DNA of 29,612 bases from Eutrophovita sp913057845. GTDB taxonomy: Bacteria; Pseudomonadota; Gammaproteobacteria; Burkholderiales; Eutrophovitaceae. Numbering within the stretch: position 1 is the first letter of the stretch; every line of letters begins with the position of its first letter. The position numbers and the translations under genes are program-made. The stretch is taken from the NCBI GenBank assembly GCA_963925895.1, contig CAWUVH010000021.1:1-29612 (forward strand). The letters run 5' to 3'. The notes under the pieces are model-generated. The model was not told the DNA's origin. It worked only from the letters and a program-made list of their open reading frames with translations, and searched no databases. This document shows positions 7,776 to 14,650 of this stretch, piece after piece.

Positions 7776-8339
7776 TCACTCTGATATCACTGAGTGCACG
7801 CTTAAATCGTGGTCTTCGAGCGGAATTTCGGGGACAATTTGAAGAGAAAACGCAGCAGCCACTGAGACAGACGGCTCAGGTAACCTAGACATTGCCGAGT
7901 CGTAATATCCACCACCATATCCGAGCCTGGAACCTTCATCAGTGAAAGCAACGCCCGGCACAAGGATAAAATCAATGTACCGTAACTCCACTAATTCGCT
8001 TCGCGCCGGATCAGGCTCACGAATACCCCAACGCCCCTCCAAAAGTTCCTCTGCTTTTCCGCTCCATCTGCGGAATGAAATAACACGACTGCCCGATTCA
8101 ATTTTAGGGAGCGCGACAGCTTTCCCCAAACGCAACGCCTCAGTGAGAAGGGTATGTGTTTGAAACTCGCTACCAAATGACATGTAAATCGCTACAACGC
8201 TAGACTGTTGAAAGGACGGTAACTCTAAGATGACTTCAGAGATACTACGCGATGCTTCCGATCGATGAGCCTCGGATAGGCAGTCACGCTCATGTAAAAT
8301 TTTTTTTCTTAGTTGATTTTTTTGTTTTTTGATATCCAC
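7776..8339 (-). CDS. fthC: 5-formyltetrahydrofolate cyclo-ligase
   Basis: A 187-residue cytosolic enzyme (also called YgfA or MTHFS) that uses ATP to convert 5-formyl-THF to 5,10-methenyl-THF, returning stored folate to one-carbon metabolism. The N-terminal basic helix (KKQKNQLRKKILHERD) contains the phosphate-binding lysine and arginine residues. The family signature VPGVAFTDEGSRLGYGGGYY lies at 127-146. The length is normal. It is convergent with waaA and divergent from thiC, with 209 bases between the two starts. In many gammaproteobacteria the gene follows zapA and 6S RNA; here it does not, and I see no ssrS-like sequence beside it. Confidence 0.93.
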   Translation of the reverse strand: MDIKKQKNQLRKKILHERDCLSEAHRSEASRSISEVILELPSFQQSSVVAIYMSFGSEFQTHTLLTEALRLGKAVALPKIESGSRVISFRRWSGKAEELLEGRWGIREPDPARSELVELRYIDFILVPGVAFTDEGSRLGYGGGYYDSAMSRLPEPSVSVAAAFSLQIVPEIPLEDHDLSVHSVISE

Positions 8340-8444
8340 GGTTGACTTAAGTTTGATTAAAACCTCAATAACAATTTATGCCCATGTAAACTCAGGCAAT
8401 CGATGGAAAATTGGCTTTGAGAGGGATATTTCACTTTTTTATAC

Positions 8445-8473
8445 TTGCTCAAATTATAAGTCCAACTTATATT
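8445..8473 (+). promoter_or_regulatory. Probable sigma-70 promoter for thiC
   Basis: TTGCTC (8445-8450) and TATATT (8468-8473) are separated by exactly 17 bases and lie 75 bases upstream of the thiC ATG. A second possible -10 (TATACT, 8487-8492) has no matching -35. The spacer and -10 contain a perfect dyad, listed separately. This is prediction from consensus only. Confidence 0.5.
8455..8471. promoter_or_regulatory. Operator-like perfect dyad in the thiC promoter
   Basis: TATAAGT-CCA-ACTTATA is a 17-base dyad with perfect seven-base arms and a three-base centre. It fills most of the promoter spacer and overlaps the predicted -10 hexamer. This is where a dimeric repressor would bind to block RNA polymerase. 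The binding protein is not known; A/T-rich dyads of this size can also occur by chance. Confidence 0.35.
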
Positions 8474-8548
8474 CACGAGTCTGCACTATACTGTCTAGTC
8501 ACCATACGTTTTTTTTTGCAAATCCCGTTCCGGTTTAAGGAGTTTTAA

Positions 8549-10423
8549 ATGAACGCGAACCCTAATTTTCTAAATTCAGAGGCTGAAATTGATCAAGCCT
8601 CAACCTCTTCTTTCCCTAATTCTAGGAAAGTATACGCAGCCGGCTCGGCAGACGACATTCGCGTGCCCATGCGAGAAGTCAGGCAGTCATCTACGGCTGG
8701 AGTTGAGGGTGATGAAGAGAACCCCCCTTTCTTTATATACGACACCTCGGGCCCTTATACCGACCCAGAAGTAAAGGTTAATATTCAGGAAGGCTTGCCC
8801 GAGTTACGCAAGCGATGGATCGAATCAAGAGAAGATACGGAAACACTCAATGGCCCCACCTCTGAATACGGCACATTAAGACTCAATGACCCCGAACTGG
8901 CGGCACTACGATTTAAATTGCATAGACAGCCACGCCGAGCTTTAGCAGGGAAAAATGTTACCCAAATGCACTATGCTCGCCGCGGCATCATCACGCCAGA
9001 AATGGAGTTCGTGGCCATAAGAGAGAATCTGCAAAGAGAAAAATATTTATCCAGACTCTCAGAATCGCAACGCGCACTCATTGCAAAGCAACATCCCGGA
9101 GAATCATTTGGCGCAAATATTCAATCGAGTATAGCCCCAGAATTTGTGCGGCAAGAAGTTGCTCTTGGGAGGGCGATCATTCCCGCCAACATCAACCACC
9201 CTGAAACAGAACCAATGATCATTGGTCGCAATTTCCTTGTGAAAATCAATGCCAATATTGGTAATTCTGCTGTTTCATCCGGAATACAGGAGGAGGTTGA
9301 TAAAATGACGTGGTCTACCCGCTGGGGTGGTGACACAGTTATGGATCTTTCAACGGGCAAACATATTCACGAAACACGAGAGTGGATCGTACGAAATTCA
9401 CCCGTACCGATCGGCACAGTACCTATTTATCAAGCCCTGGAAAAAGTTGATGGCAAAGCAGAGGAGCTTTCCTGGGAAATTTTTAAAGACACCCTGATCG
9501 AACAGGCCGAACAAGGTGTTGATTACTTCACCATCCATGCAGGAGTGCGTCTTCCATATATTCCGATGACCGCAAACAGGATGACGGGCATTGTGTCGCG
9601 CGGTGGCTCAATTATGGCTAAATGGTGCTTAGCGCATCATCAAGAGAGCTTCTTGTATGAACATTTTGAAGACATCTGCGAGATCATGAAAGCTTACGAC
9701 GTGTCATTTAGCCTGGGGGACGGGTTACGTCCTGGATCGATTTATGATGCAAATGATGAAGCTCAGTTTGCTGAACTTAAAACTTTAGGCGAACTCACAC
9801 AAATCGCTTGGAAGCATGACTGCCAAGTCATGATCGAGGGTCCTGGGCATGTTCCTATGCATATGATTAAAGAGAATATGGATCTTCAACTCGAACATTG
9901 TGGCGAAGCTCCTTTTTATACACTTGGGCCGCTAACGACTGATATTGCCCCGGGACATGACCACATCACATCAGCGATAGGTGCTGCGCAGATAGGCTGG
10001 TATGGAACTGCCATGCTTTGTTACGTCACACCAAAGGAACACCTTGGCCTTCCTGATAAAAACGACGTAAAAGAAGGCATCATGGCTTATAAACTGGCGG
10101 CTCACGCGGCAGACCTTGCGAAAGGGCATCCTGGAGCCCAGATGCGAGACAACGCGTTGTCTAAAGCACGATTCGAGTTCCGATGGGAAGACCAATTCAA
10201 TCTGGGACTGGATCCAGAAAAGGCTAAAGATTTCCACGATCAGACCCTCCCTCAAGAAGGGGCGAAGCTAGCTCACTTCTGTTCGATGTGCGGTCCACAT
10301 TTTTGCTCGATGAAAATCTCGCAAGATGTTAGAGACTATGCCAATCAACAAGCAGCTGAGGGGATGAAGCAAAAATCCAAGGAATTCGTCGAGTCAGGAA
10401 GTGAGCTTTATAAAAAGGCTTAA
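8549..10423 (+). CDS. thiC: Phosphomethylpyrimidine synthase
   Basis: A 624-residue radical-SAM enzyme that rearranges aminoimidazole ribotide to hydroxymethylpyrimidine phosphate, the pyrimidine half of thiamine. Full-length features are present: the long N-terminal domain with DTSGPYTDP (about 65-73), the core with MIEGPGHVPMHMIKENM, and the C-terminal cluster motif C578-X2-C581-X4-C586 (CSMCGPHFC) that binds the [4Fe-4S] cluster at the unusual C-terminal position typical of ThiC. The start is well supported by AAGGAG seven bases before the ATG. The gene stands alone; no other thiamine gene is nearby. The 209-base leader region shows none of the conserved TPP-riboswitch segments, but does hold a promoter with an embedded dyad. 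Confidence 0.97.
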   Translation: MNANPNFLNSEAEIDQASTSSFPNSRKVYAAGSADDIRVPMREVRQSSTAGVEGDEENPPFFIYDTSGPYTDPEVKVNIQEGLPELRKRWIESREDTETLNGPTSEYGTLRLNDPELAALRFKLHRQPRRALAGKNVTQMHYARRGIITPEMEFVAIRENLQREKYLSRLSESQRALIAKQHPGESFGANIQSSIAPEFVRQEVALGRAIIPANINHPETEPMIIGRNFLVKINANIGNSAVSSGIQEEVDKMTWSTRWGGDTVMDLSTGKHIHETREWIVRNSPVPIGTVPIYQALEKVDGKAEELSWEIFKDTLIEQAEQGVDYFTIHAGVRLPYIPMTANRMTGIVSRGGSIMAKWCLAHHQESFLYEHFEDICEIMKAYDVSFSLGDGLRPGSIYDANDEAQFAELKTLGELTQIAWKHDCQVMIEGPGHVPMHMIKENMDLQLEHCGEAPFYTLGPLTTDIAPGHDHITSAIGAAQIGWYGTAMLCYVTPKEHLGLPDKNDVKEGIMAYKLAAHAADLAKGHPGAQMRDNALSKARFEFRWEDQFNLGLDPEKAKDFHDQTLPQEGAKLAHFCSMCGPHFCSMKISQDVRDYANQQAAEGMKQKSKEFVESGSELYKKA

Positions 10424-10509
10424 TCTAAGGTGAAATGCCGCCTGAAAAACTGCCTATTGGGCGCTTTCATTGGCGCCACTCGATGCAAACACTTTGAACC
10501 AAGCTGAGT

Positions 10510-11325
10510 ATGGACAATACAGTCACCGTTATTTTAATCGGAATACTGGAGGGATTGACTGAGTTCCTCCCCATATCCAGCACGGGGCATTTGATCATTG
10601 CATCGAGTCTTCTCTCCCTTAATGGAGCCGAAGTTAAAGCTTTTCTCGTAGTCATACAGTTAGGGGCTATTCTCGCGGTTTGTTGGCATCAACGATTAAC
10701 CATCTGCAATGCCGTAAGGGAGTTACCCCACAAAAAATGGGATAGCTTCGCCACAAAAATCGCTGCGGCATTTATACCCACGGCTTGTATTGGGTTGATG
10801 TTTCACGATCTGATCAAAACCTATTTATTCTCACCAATTTCTGTATCCTGCGCCCTTATCCTAGGTGGCATCGTTATCATCTGGGTAGAGCATAAAAATA
10901 AAACACCTGTTGTAATTGAGCCAACGGACATAACAGTTACTCAGGCAATAAAAATTGGCTTTTTTCAGGCACTGGCGATTTTCCCTGGAGTCTCTCGATC
11001 GGGAGCCACGATCATTGGTGGGCTGACCATCGGATTGTCCCGGAAAACTGCTACGCTATTCTCTTTCCTATTAGCAATTCCGACGATGTTTGCTGCTACA
11101 ATTTTTGATCTAACGCAAACTCCAGAACTGTTAACGGCATCAGCGCTACCCGCACTCTCCTTGGGCTTTTGCGTAGCCTTCATCACAGCACTGATGACAG
11201 TCAAGGTTCTGATTAACTTTGTGTCAAAACACAGCTTCAAACCCTTTGGGTACTATAGAATAATTTTTGGCGTTATGATTCTCCTCACGTGGGAGTCGGG
11301 GCTCATAGCCTGGCCATCAGTCTAG
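10510..11325 (+). CDS. uppP: Undecaprenyl-diphosphatase
   Basis: A 271-residue polytopic inner-membrane protein (also BacA) that dephosphorylates undecaprenyl pyrophosphate so the lipid carrier can be reused for peptidoglycan and surface polysaccharides. Both family signatures are present: EGLTEFLPISSTGHLI (14-29), containing the catalytic acid and the serine-rich loop, and FPGVSRSGATI (158-168) with the essential arginine. About seven or eight hydrophobic segments can be traced. The gene starts 86 bases after thiC and has only a weak ribosome site. It is convergent with the rhodanese gene, 26 bases away. Its presence fits the envelope theme of the window. Confidence 0.96.
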   Translation: MDNTVTVILIGILEGLTEFLPISSTGHLIIASSLLSLNGAEVKAFLVVIQLGAILAVCWHQRLTICNAVRELPHKKWDSFATKIAAAFIPTACIGLMFHDLIKTYLFSPISVSCALILGGIVIIWVEHKNKTPVVIEPTDITVTQAIKIGFFQALAIFPGVSRSGATIIGGLTIGLSRKTATLFSFLLAIPTMFAATIFDLTQTPELLTASALPALSLGFCVAFITALMTVKVLINFVSKHSFKPFGYYRIIFGVMILLTWESGLIAWPSV

Positions 11326-11351
11326 CGTAGATGCCGTTCCTTTCGGATGGA

Positions 11352-11801
11352 TCAACCCTGAATCCAGGGTAATTTACAAAACTTCCAACCTGCAATCATT
11401 CCACGGTGTCCGGAAGAATCCCTATCCCCTTCAAACCCATCGAGAATATTTATGGCTTTTGTGTAGCCCACACTGGCCGCCAATGATGCTGCGGCGTGCG
11501 ATCGAGCACCACTGCGACACAGAAACATAACATAGGCATCGCTGGGAACCGTTTTCTGGAGCTGGGTTAAAAAAGCTTCGTTCAGCTCACCGGTTGGGAA
11601 AGACTGCCACTCAATCTGAACCGAACCAGGGACAGCGCCAACGTACGCCCATTCTGCTCTGGTTCGAACATCCACAACGCATGCGGACGATTCATTTTCA
11701 AGAATAAACTGAGTTTCGAGTGGTGTTGATGCACCAAAATAGCCCACACTCAAGCTCCGCCCACGCATTTTAATACCCTCGATCACTTCATTAAGGTCCA
11801 T
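11352..11801 (-). CDS. Rhodanese-like sulfurtransferase
   Basis: A single-domain rhodanese of 149 residues from the chosen start. VVDVRTRAEWAYVGAVPGS near the start of the domain and the active-site loop FLCRSGARS, with cysteine 95 as the persulfide carrier, are intact, so it is likely active. The loop has the length expected for sulfur substrates. Frame would permit a TTG start at 11885, but that would place 28 codons over the NtrC boxes; the ATG at 11801 follows a GGGTG element and begins a plausible N-terminus, so I prefer it. From memory, a rhodanese gene lies near glnA and ntrB in several betaproteobacteria; here it is divergent from glnA. Its physiological role is unknown. Confidence 0.85.
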   Translation of the reverse strand: MDLNEVIEGIKMRGRSLSVGYFGASTPLETQFILENESSACVVDVRTRAEWAYVGAVPGSVQIEWQSFPTGELNEAFLTQLQKTVPSDAYVMFLCRSGARSHAAASLAASVGYTKAINILDGFEGDRDSSGHRGMIAGWKFCKLPWIQG

Positions 11802-11836
11802 TTTCACCCAATCCCATACACGCACCATACTAAAAA

Positions 11837-11851
11837 GCGCTATATTGGTGC
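11837..11851. promoter_or_regulatory. NtrC-binding site, upstream box
   Basis: GCGC-TATATTG-GTGC fits the NtrC consensus GCAC-N7-GTGC with one mismatch. Its centre is about 128 bases upstream of the predicted glnA transcription start, close to the position of the distal strong site in enteric glnA control regions. It is 30 bases (about three helical turns) from the second box. Confidence 0.75.
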
Positions 11852-11866
11852 ATAAAAAGTTATTTC

Positions 11867-11881
11867 GCACCAATATAGTGC
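11867..11881. promoter_or_regulatory. NtrC-binding site, second box
   Basis: GCAC-CAATATA-GTGC matches the NtrC consensus GCAC-N7-GTGC exactly. The centre is about 98 bases upstream of the predicted glnA start. Together with the box 30 bases away it would form the enhancer on which phosphorylated NtrC assembles to activate sigma-54 polymerase. The NtrC protein itself is encoded in this window. Confidence 0.85.
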
Positions 11882-11892
11882 GCAAACATCAT

Positions 11893-11909
11893 CTTTGAGG
11901 CGCTCAAAG
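11893..11909. repeat. Perfect dyad between enhancer and glnA promoter
   Basis: CTTTGAG-GCG-CTCAAAG has seven-base perfect arms and a three-base centre, about 71 bases before the predicted transcription start. Its sequence does not resemble the NtrC box. It overlaps the next dyad by two bases. It may be a binding site for another regulator. Confidence 0.5.
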
Positions 11910-11923
11910 GGCTATATTGCCCT
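11908..11923. repeat. Second dyad, NtrC-box-like core
   Basis: AGGGC-TATATT-GCCCT is a perfect inverted repeat sharing GCTATATTG with the upstream NtrC box but lacking the GTGC half. It lies about 56 bases before the predicted start. It could be a weak NtrC site, comparable in position to the low-affinity sites of enteric glnA, or an unrelated operator. Confidence 0.45.
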
Positions 11924-11945
11924 AGAAATTATGGTTAGTATACCC

Positions 11946-11961
11946 TGGCATGGTTTATGCA
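11946..11961 (+). promoter_or_regulatory. Sigma-54 promoter of glnA
   Basis: TGGCATGGTTTATGCA carries the invariant GG and GC of the -24/-12 elements at the required spacing and matches the consensus TGGCACG-N4-TTGCW at nearly every position. Transcription would begin near 11972, giving a leader of about 64 bases before the glnA ATG. Two NtrC boxes lie at the expected enhancer distance upstream. Confidence 0.88.
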
Positions 11962-12035
11962 TTAAAAGGAGGGTGAGGTGAACAAATACCGACTTACTCA
12001 AATATTTTAATAATTTAAAGCTTTAGGAGAACAAA

Positions 12036-13448
12036 ATGACATCACCCTCTGATGTACTCAAGATGATCGCTGACAATGATGTCAAATTCGTCGATCTTCG
12101 TTTTACGGATACTCTCGGCAAAGAGCAACACGTGTCAGTACCAACCAGTCAGTTCGGCACAAGTCAATTTGAAGACGGGCACGCCTTTGATGGCTCATCA
12201 ATTTCAGGCTGGAAAGGCATTCAAGCCTCCGATATGTTATTGGTACCGGACCCAGATTCAGCGCGTATCGACCCCTTTACGGACGAGCCTGTTTTAAATA
12301 TCAGTTGTGATGTTATCGAGCCATTAGATGGCAAAGGATACGATCGGGACCCCAGGTCAATTGCAAAAAGAGCAGAAGCCTATCTTCAATCCAGCGGCAT
12401 TGGTGACACGGCCTATTTCGGACCTGAACCAGAATTTTTTGTATTTGACAGCATTACTTGGGATGTCAGTGCGGGCGGAAGCTTTGTAAAAATTAACTCT
12501 GAAGAGGCACCGTGGTCCTCAGGACTAGAAATGGAAGGTGGGAACCTCGGACATCGACCAAGAACAAAAGGGGGTTACTTTCCTGTACCGCCAGTCGATT
12601 CACTGCAGGACCTAAGGAATGCCATATGCCTAGCTCTTGAGGCTCAAGGCGTGGAAGTCGAAGTGCACCACCACGAAGTAGCAGCAGCAGGTCAATGCGA
12701 AATTGGAACCAAATTCAATACGCTTGTGAAGCGGGCCGATTGGACCCAAATCTTAAAATACACCATTTGGAATACAGCGCACTCTTATGGGAAAACAGCG
12801 ACATTTATGCCGAAACCAGTTGTAGGCGATAACGGGTCCGGCATGCACGTGCACCAATCCATATGGAAAGACGGAAAGAATTTATTTGCCGGTAACGAGT
12901 ACGCGGGCCTTTCAGAAACTGCTCTATATTACATCGGCGGAATCATCAAACATGCTCGAGCCTTAAACGCAATTACAAATCCAAGCACCAACTCATACAA
13001 GAGATTGGTGCCAGGTTTTGAGGCGCCAGTAAATCTAGCCTACTCTGCACGCAATCGATCTGCCTCCATCCGAATTCCTCATGTCGCCAGTGATAAAGGA
13101 CGAAGAATTGAAACGCGCTTCCCGGACACCATGGCTAATCCGTACTTAGCGTTTACCGCGTTAATGATGGCAGGCCTCGATGGCATCGAAAATAAAATCC
13201 ACCCGGGCGGACCAGTAGATCAAGACCTCTACACTATGAGCCCAGAAGAACTATCCAAAATCCCAACAGTTTGCGGCTCACTTGAACAAGCACTGCAAGC
13301 ATTGAGTGACGATCGAGCGTTCCTAACCAAGGGGGGCGTTATGTCTGATGACATGATTGATGCTTACATTGAACTCAAGATGGGTGAGGTCAATCGATAC
13401 AACATGACAACGCATCCCGTTGAGTTCGATATGTATTACAGCTTGTAG
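12036..13448 (+). CDS. glnA: Glutamine synthetase, type I
   Basis: A 470-residue cytosolic enzyme that makes glutamine from glutamate, ammonia and ATP as a dodecamer. The N-terminal beta-grasp domain contains DGSSISGW, the core has FGPEPEFFVFD and HHHEVAAAGQCEIG with metal ligands, then GSGMHVHQS and NPSTNSYKRLVPGFEAP. DQDLYTMSPEE places tyrosine 399 where class I-beta enzymes are adenylylated by GlnE, so post-translational control is expected. The ATG is preceded by AGGAG. Transcription is predicted from a sigma-54 promoter under NtrC, and a terminator follows the gene, separating it partly from ntrBC. Length and motifs are normal. Confidence 0.98.
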   Translation: MTSPSDVLKMIADNDVKFVDLRFTDTLGKEQHVSVPTSQFGTSQFEDGHAFDGSSISGWKGIQASDMLLVPDPDSARIDPFTDEPVLNISCDVIEPLDGKGYDRDPRSIAKRAEAYLQSSGIGDTAYFGPEPEFFVFDSITWDVSAGGSFVKINSEEAPWSSGLEMEGGNLGHRPRTKGGYFPVPPVDSLQDLRNAICLALEAQGVEVEVHHHEVAAAGQCEIGTKFNTLVKRADWTQILKYTIWNTAHSYGKTATFMPKPVVGDNGSGMHVHQSIWKDGKNLFAGNEYAGLSETALYYIGGIIKHARALNAITNPSTNSYKRLVPGFEAPVNLAYSARNRSASIRIPHVASDKGRRIETRFPDTMANPYLAFTALMMAGLDGIENKIHPGGPVDQDLYTMSPEELSKIPTVCGSLEQALQALSDDRAFLTKGGVMSDDMIDAYIELKMGEVNRYNMTTHPVEFDMYYSL

Positions 13449-13458
13449 CGTTAAAATT

Positions 13459-13495
13459 AAAGCGCTGCGGCTACAGACTGCTACAGCGTTTTTTT
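13459..13495 (+). terminator. Rho-independent terminator after glnA
   Basis: AAAGCGCTG (13459-13467) pairs with CAGCGTTTT (13484-13492) through nine pairs including one G-U, around a 16-base loop, and runs into a stretch of seven T. It lies 10 bases after the glnA stop. The long loop suggests partial termination, leaving some readthrough into ntrBC. Confidence 0.6.
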
Positions 13496-13561
13496 CTTAG
13501 GCATTTTTTTACATGCAATACAAAAGAAAAATATTCGCAACCCTAAGACTTCGAGTCCAAA

Positions 13562-14650
13562 ATGAACGCATATAAAGAGTTTTCTGCGTTTCCCGGACTC
13601 GAGCTCCTATCTGCGGCAGTGGTGCTGATCGACAAACACAACTGCATCAGCTATATCAATCCTGCGGCAGAGCATCTTTTCGACGTGAGCAGAAAGAGCG
13701 CCAAGCAATCGTCATTAAAAAGGGTTTTCTTAAATCCAAGTGCATTACTGATTGGTATTGAATATGCACGAAAGTATCGCTGCAGCTACATTCAACATGA
13801 GATTCCATTTCAAATTCACGACCAAAAGAAAATTGAGCTCTCTTTTACATTAACCCCTGTAGAGGACCTCAACGAACATGAGTTCCTGATTGAGTTTTCC
13901 TGCCCATCGCAGCAAACAAAGATTGCTCGTGAGCAACGTATCATTTTGGAAACAAACCACAGCAGAGAGTTAATAAGGAACTTGGCGCACGAAATCAAAA
14001 ATCCGCTCGGTGCCCTTCGGGGAGCCGCACAACTTCTCGATCACGAATTAGATCGAGAAGAGCTTCACGAATACACTTCTGTAATCATCAAAGAGGCTGA
14101 CCGACTAAAAAACTTACTTGACCGGCTACTAACGCCTCACAAGATCCCTCAAATGATCGAATTCAATATTCATGAGGTACTCGAACGAGTTCGTTCCGTA
14201 ATTCTTGCGGAGTTCTCATCGGGGCTCCGCATAGAGAGGGACTACGACTTGAGCCTACCCGGCTTAGTGGGTGACGACCAACAGATCACCCAATCGATTC
14301 TCAACATAACGCGCAATGCGGCTCAAGCGCTATGTGGTAGAGGCCTAATTAAGATAAAAACAAGAGTTACTCGGCGAGTAACAATGTCAAATCAATTTTT
14401 CAAATTAGGACTGTTAATAGAGATTTCTGACAATGGGCCTGGAATACCTAAATCTTTAATAGACAAAATATTTTTCCCACTTATTTCGGGAAAAAATGAT
14501 GGTAGTGGACTTGGCTTGTCCTTATCACAAACCTTTATCAGCCACCACAGCGGAACCATAGATGTTGAATCACAACCGGGACATACGTGTTTCACGGTTC
14601 TCATCCCTATTAAACCCTCACAGAATTCAGGAGAACGTGCGAATGACTAA
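13562..14650 (+). CDS. glnL: Nitrogen regulation sensor kinase NtrB
   Basis: A 362-residue soluble histidine kinase. An N-terminal PAS domain (about 10-120, with INPAAEHLFDVS) is followed by the dimerisation/phosphoacceptor domain with LAHEIKNPLGALRG, in which histidine 143 is the autophosphorylation site. The ATP-binding domain follows, with the N box (LNITRNAAQAL), DNGPGIP and GSGLGLSLS. No membrane segment is present. In the known pathway, PII protein binds NtrB and switches it between kinase and phosphatase toward NtrC according to glutamine level. Its stop overlaps the start of ntrC by eight bases, so translation is coupled. It lies 113 bases after glnA, beyond the terminator. Confidence 0.95.
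   Translation: MNAYKEFSAFPGLELLSAAVVLIDKHNCISYINPAAEHLFDVSRKSAKQSSLKRVFLNPSALLIGIEYARKYRCSYIQHEIPFQIHDQKKIELSFTLTPVEDLNEHEFLIEFSCPSQQTKIAREQRIILETNHSRELIRNLAHEIKNPLGALRGAAQLLDHELDREELHEYTSVIIKEADRLKNLLDRLLTPHKIPQMIEFNIHEVLERVRSVILAEFSSGLRIERDYDLSLPGLVGDDQQITQSILNITRNAAQALCGRGLIKIKTRVTRRVTMSNQFFKLGLLIEISDNGPGIPKSLIDKIFFPLISGKNDGSGLGLSLSQTFISHHSGTIDVESQPGHTCFTVLIPIKPSQNSGERAND

Noticed and set aside
10460..10477. GGCGC/GCGCC hairpin between thiC and uppP as a terminator
   Set aside because: Only five pairs and no T run follows; thiC and uppP may well be co-transcribed.
11355..11370. ACCCTG-AATC-CAGGGT hairpin as a terminator for uppP
   Set aside because: It lies inside the last codons of the rhodanese gene and is followed by only a short AATTT; it may help but cannot be called.
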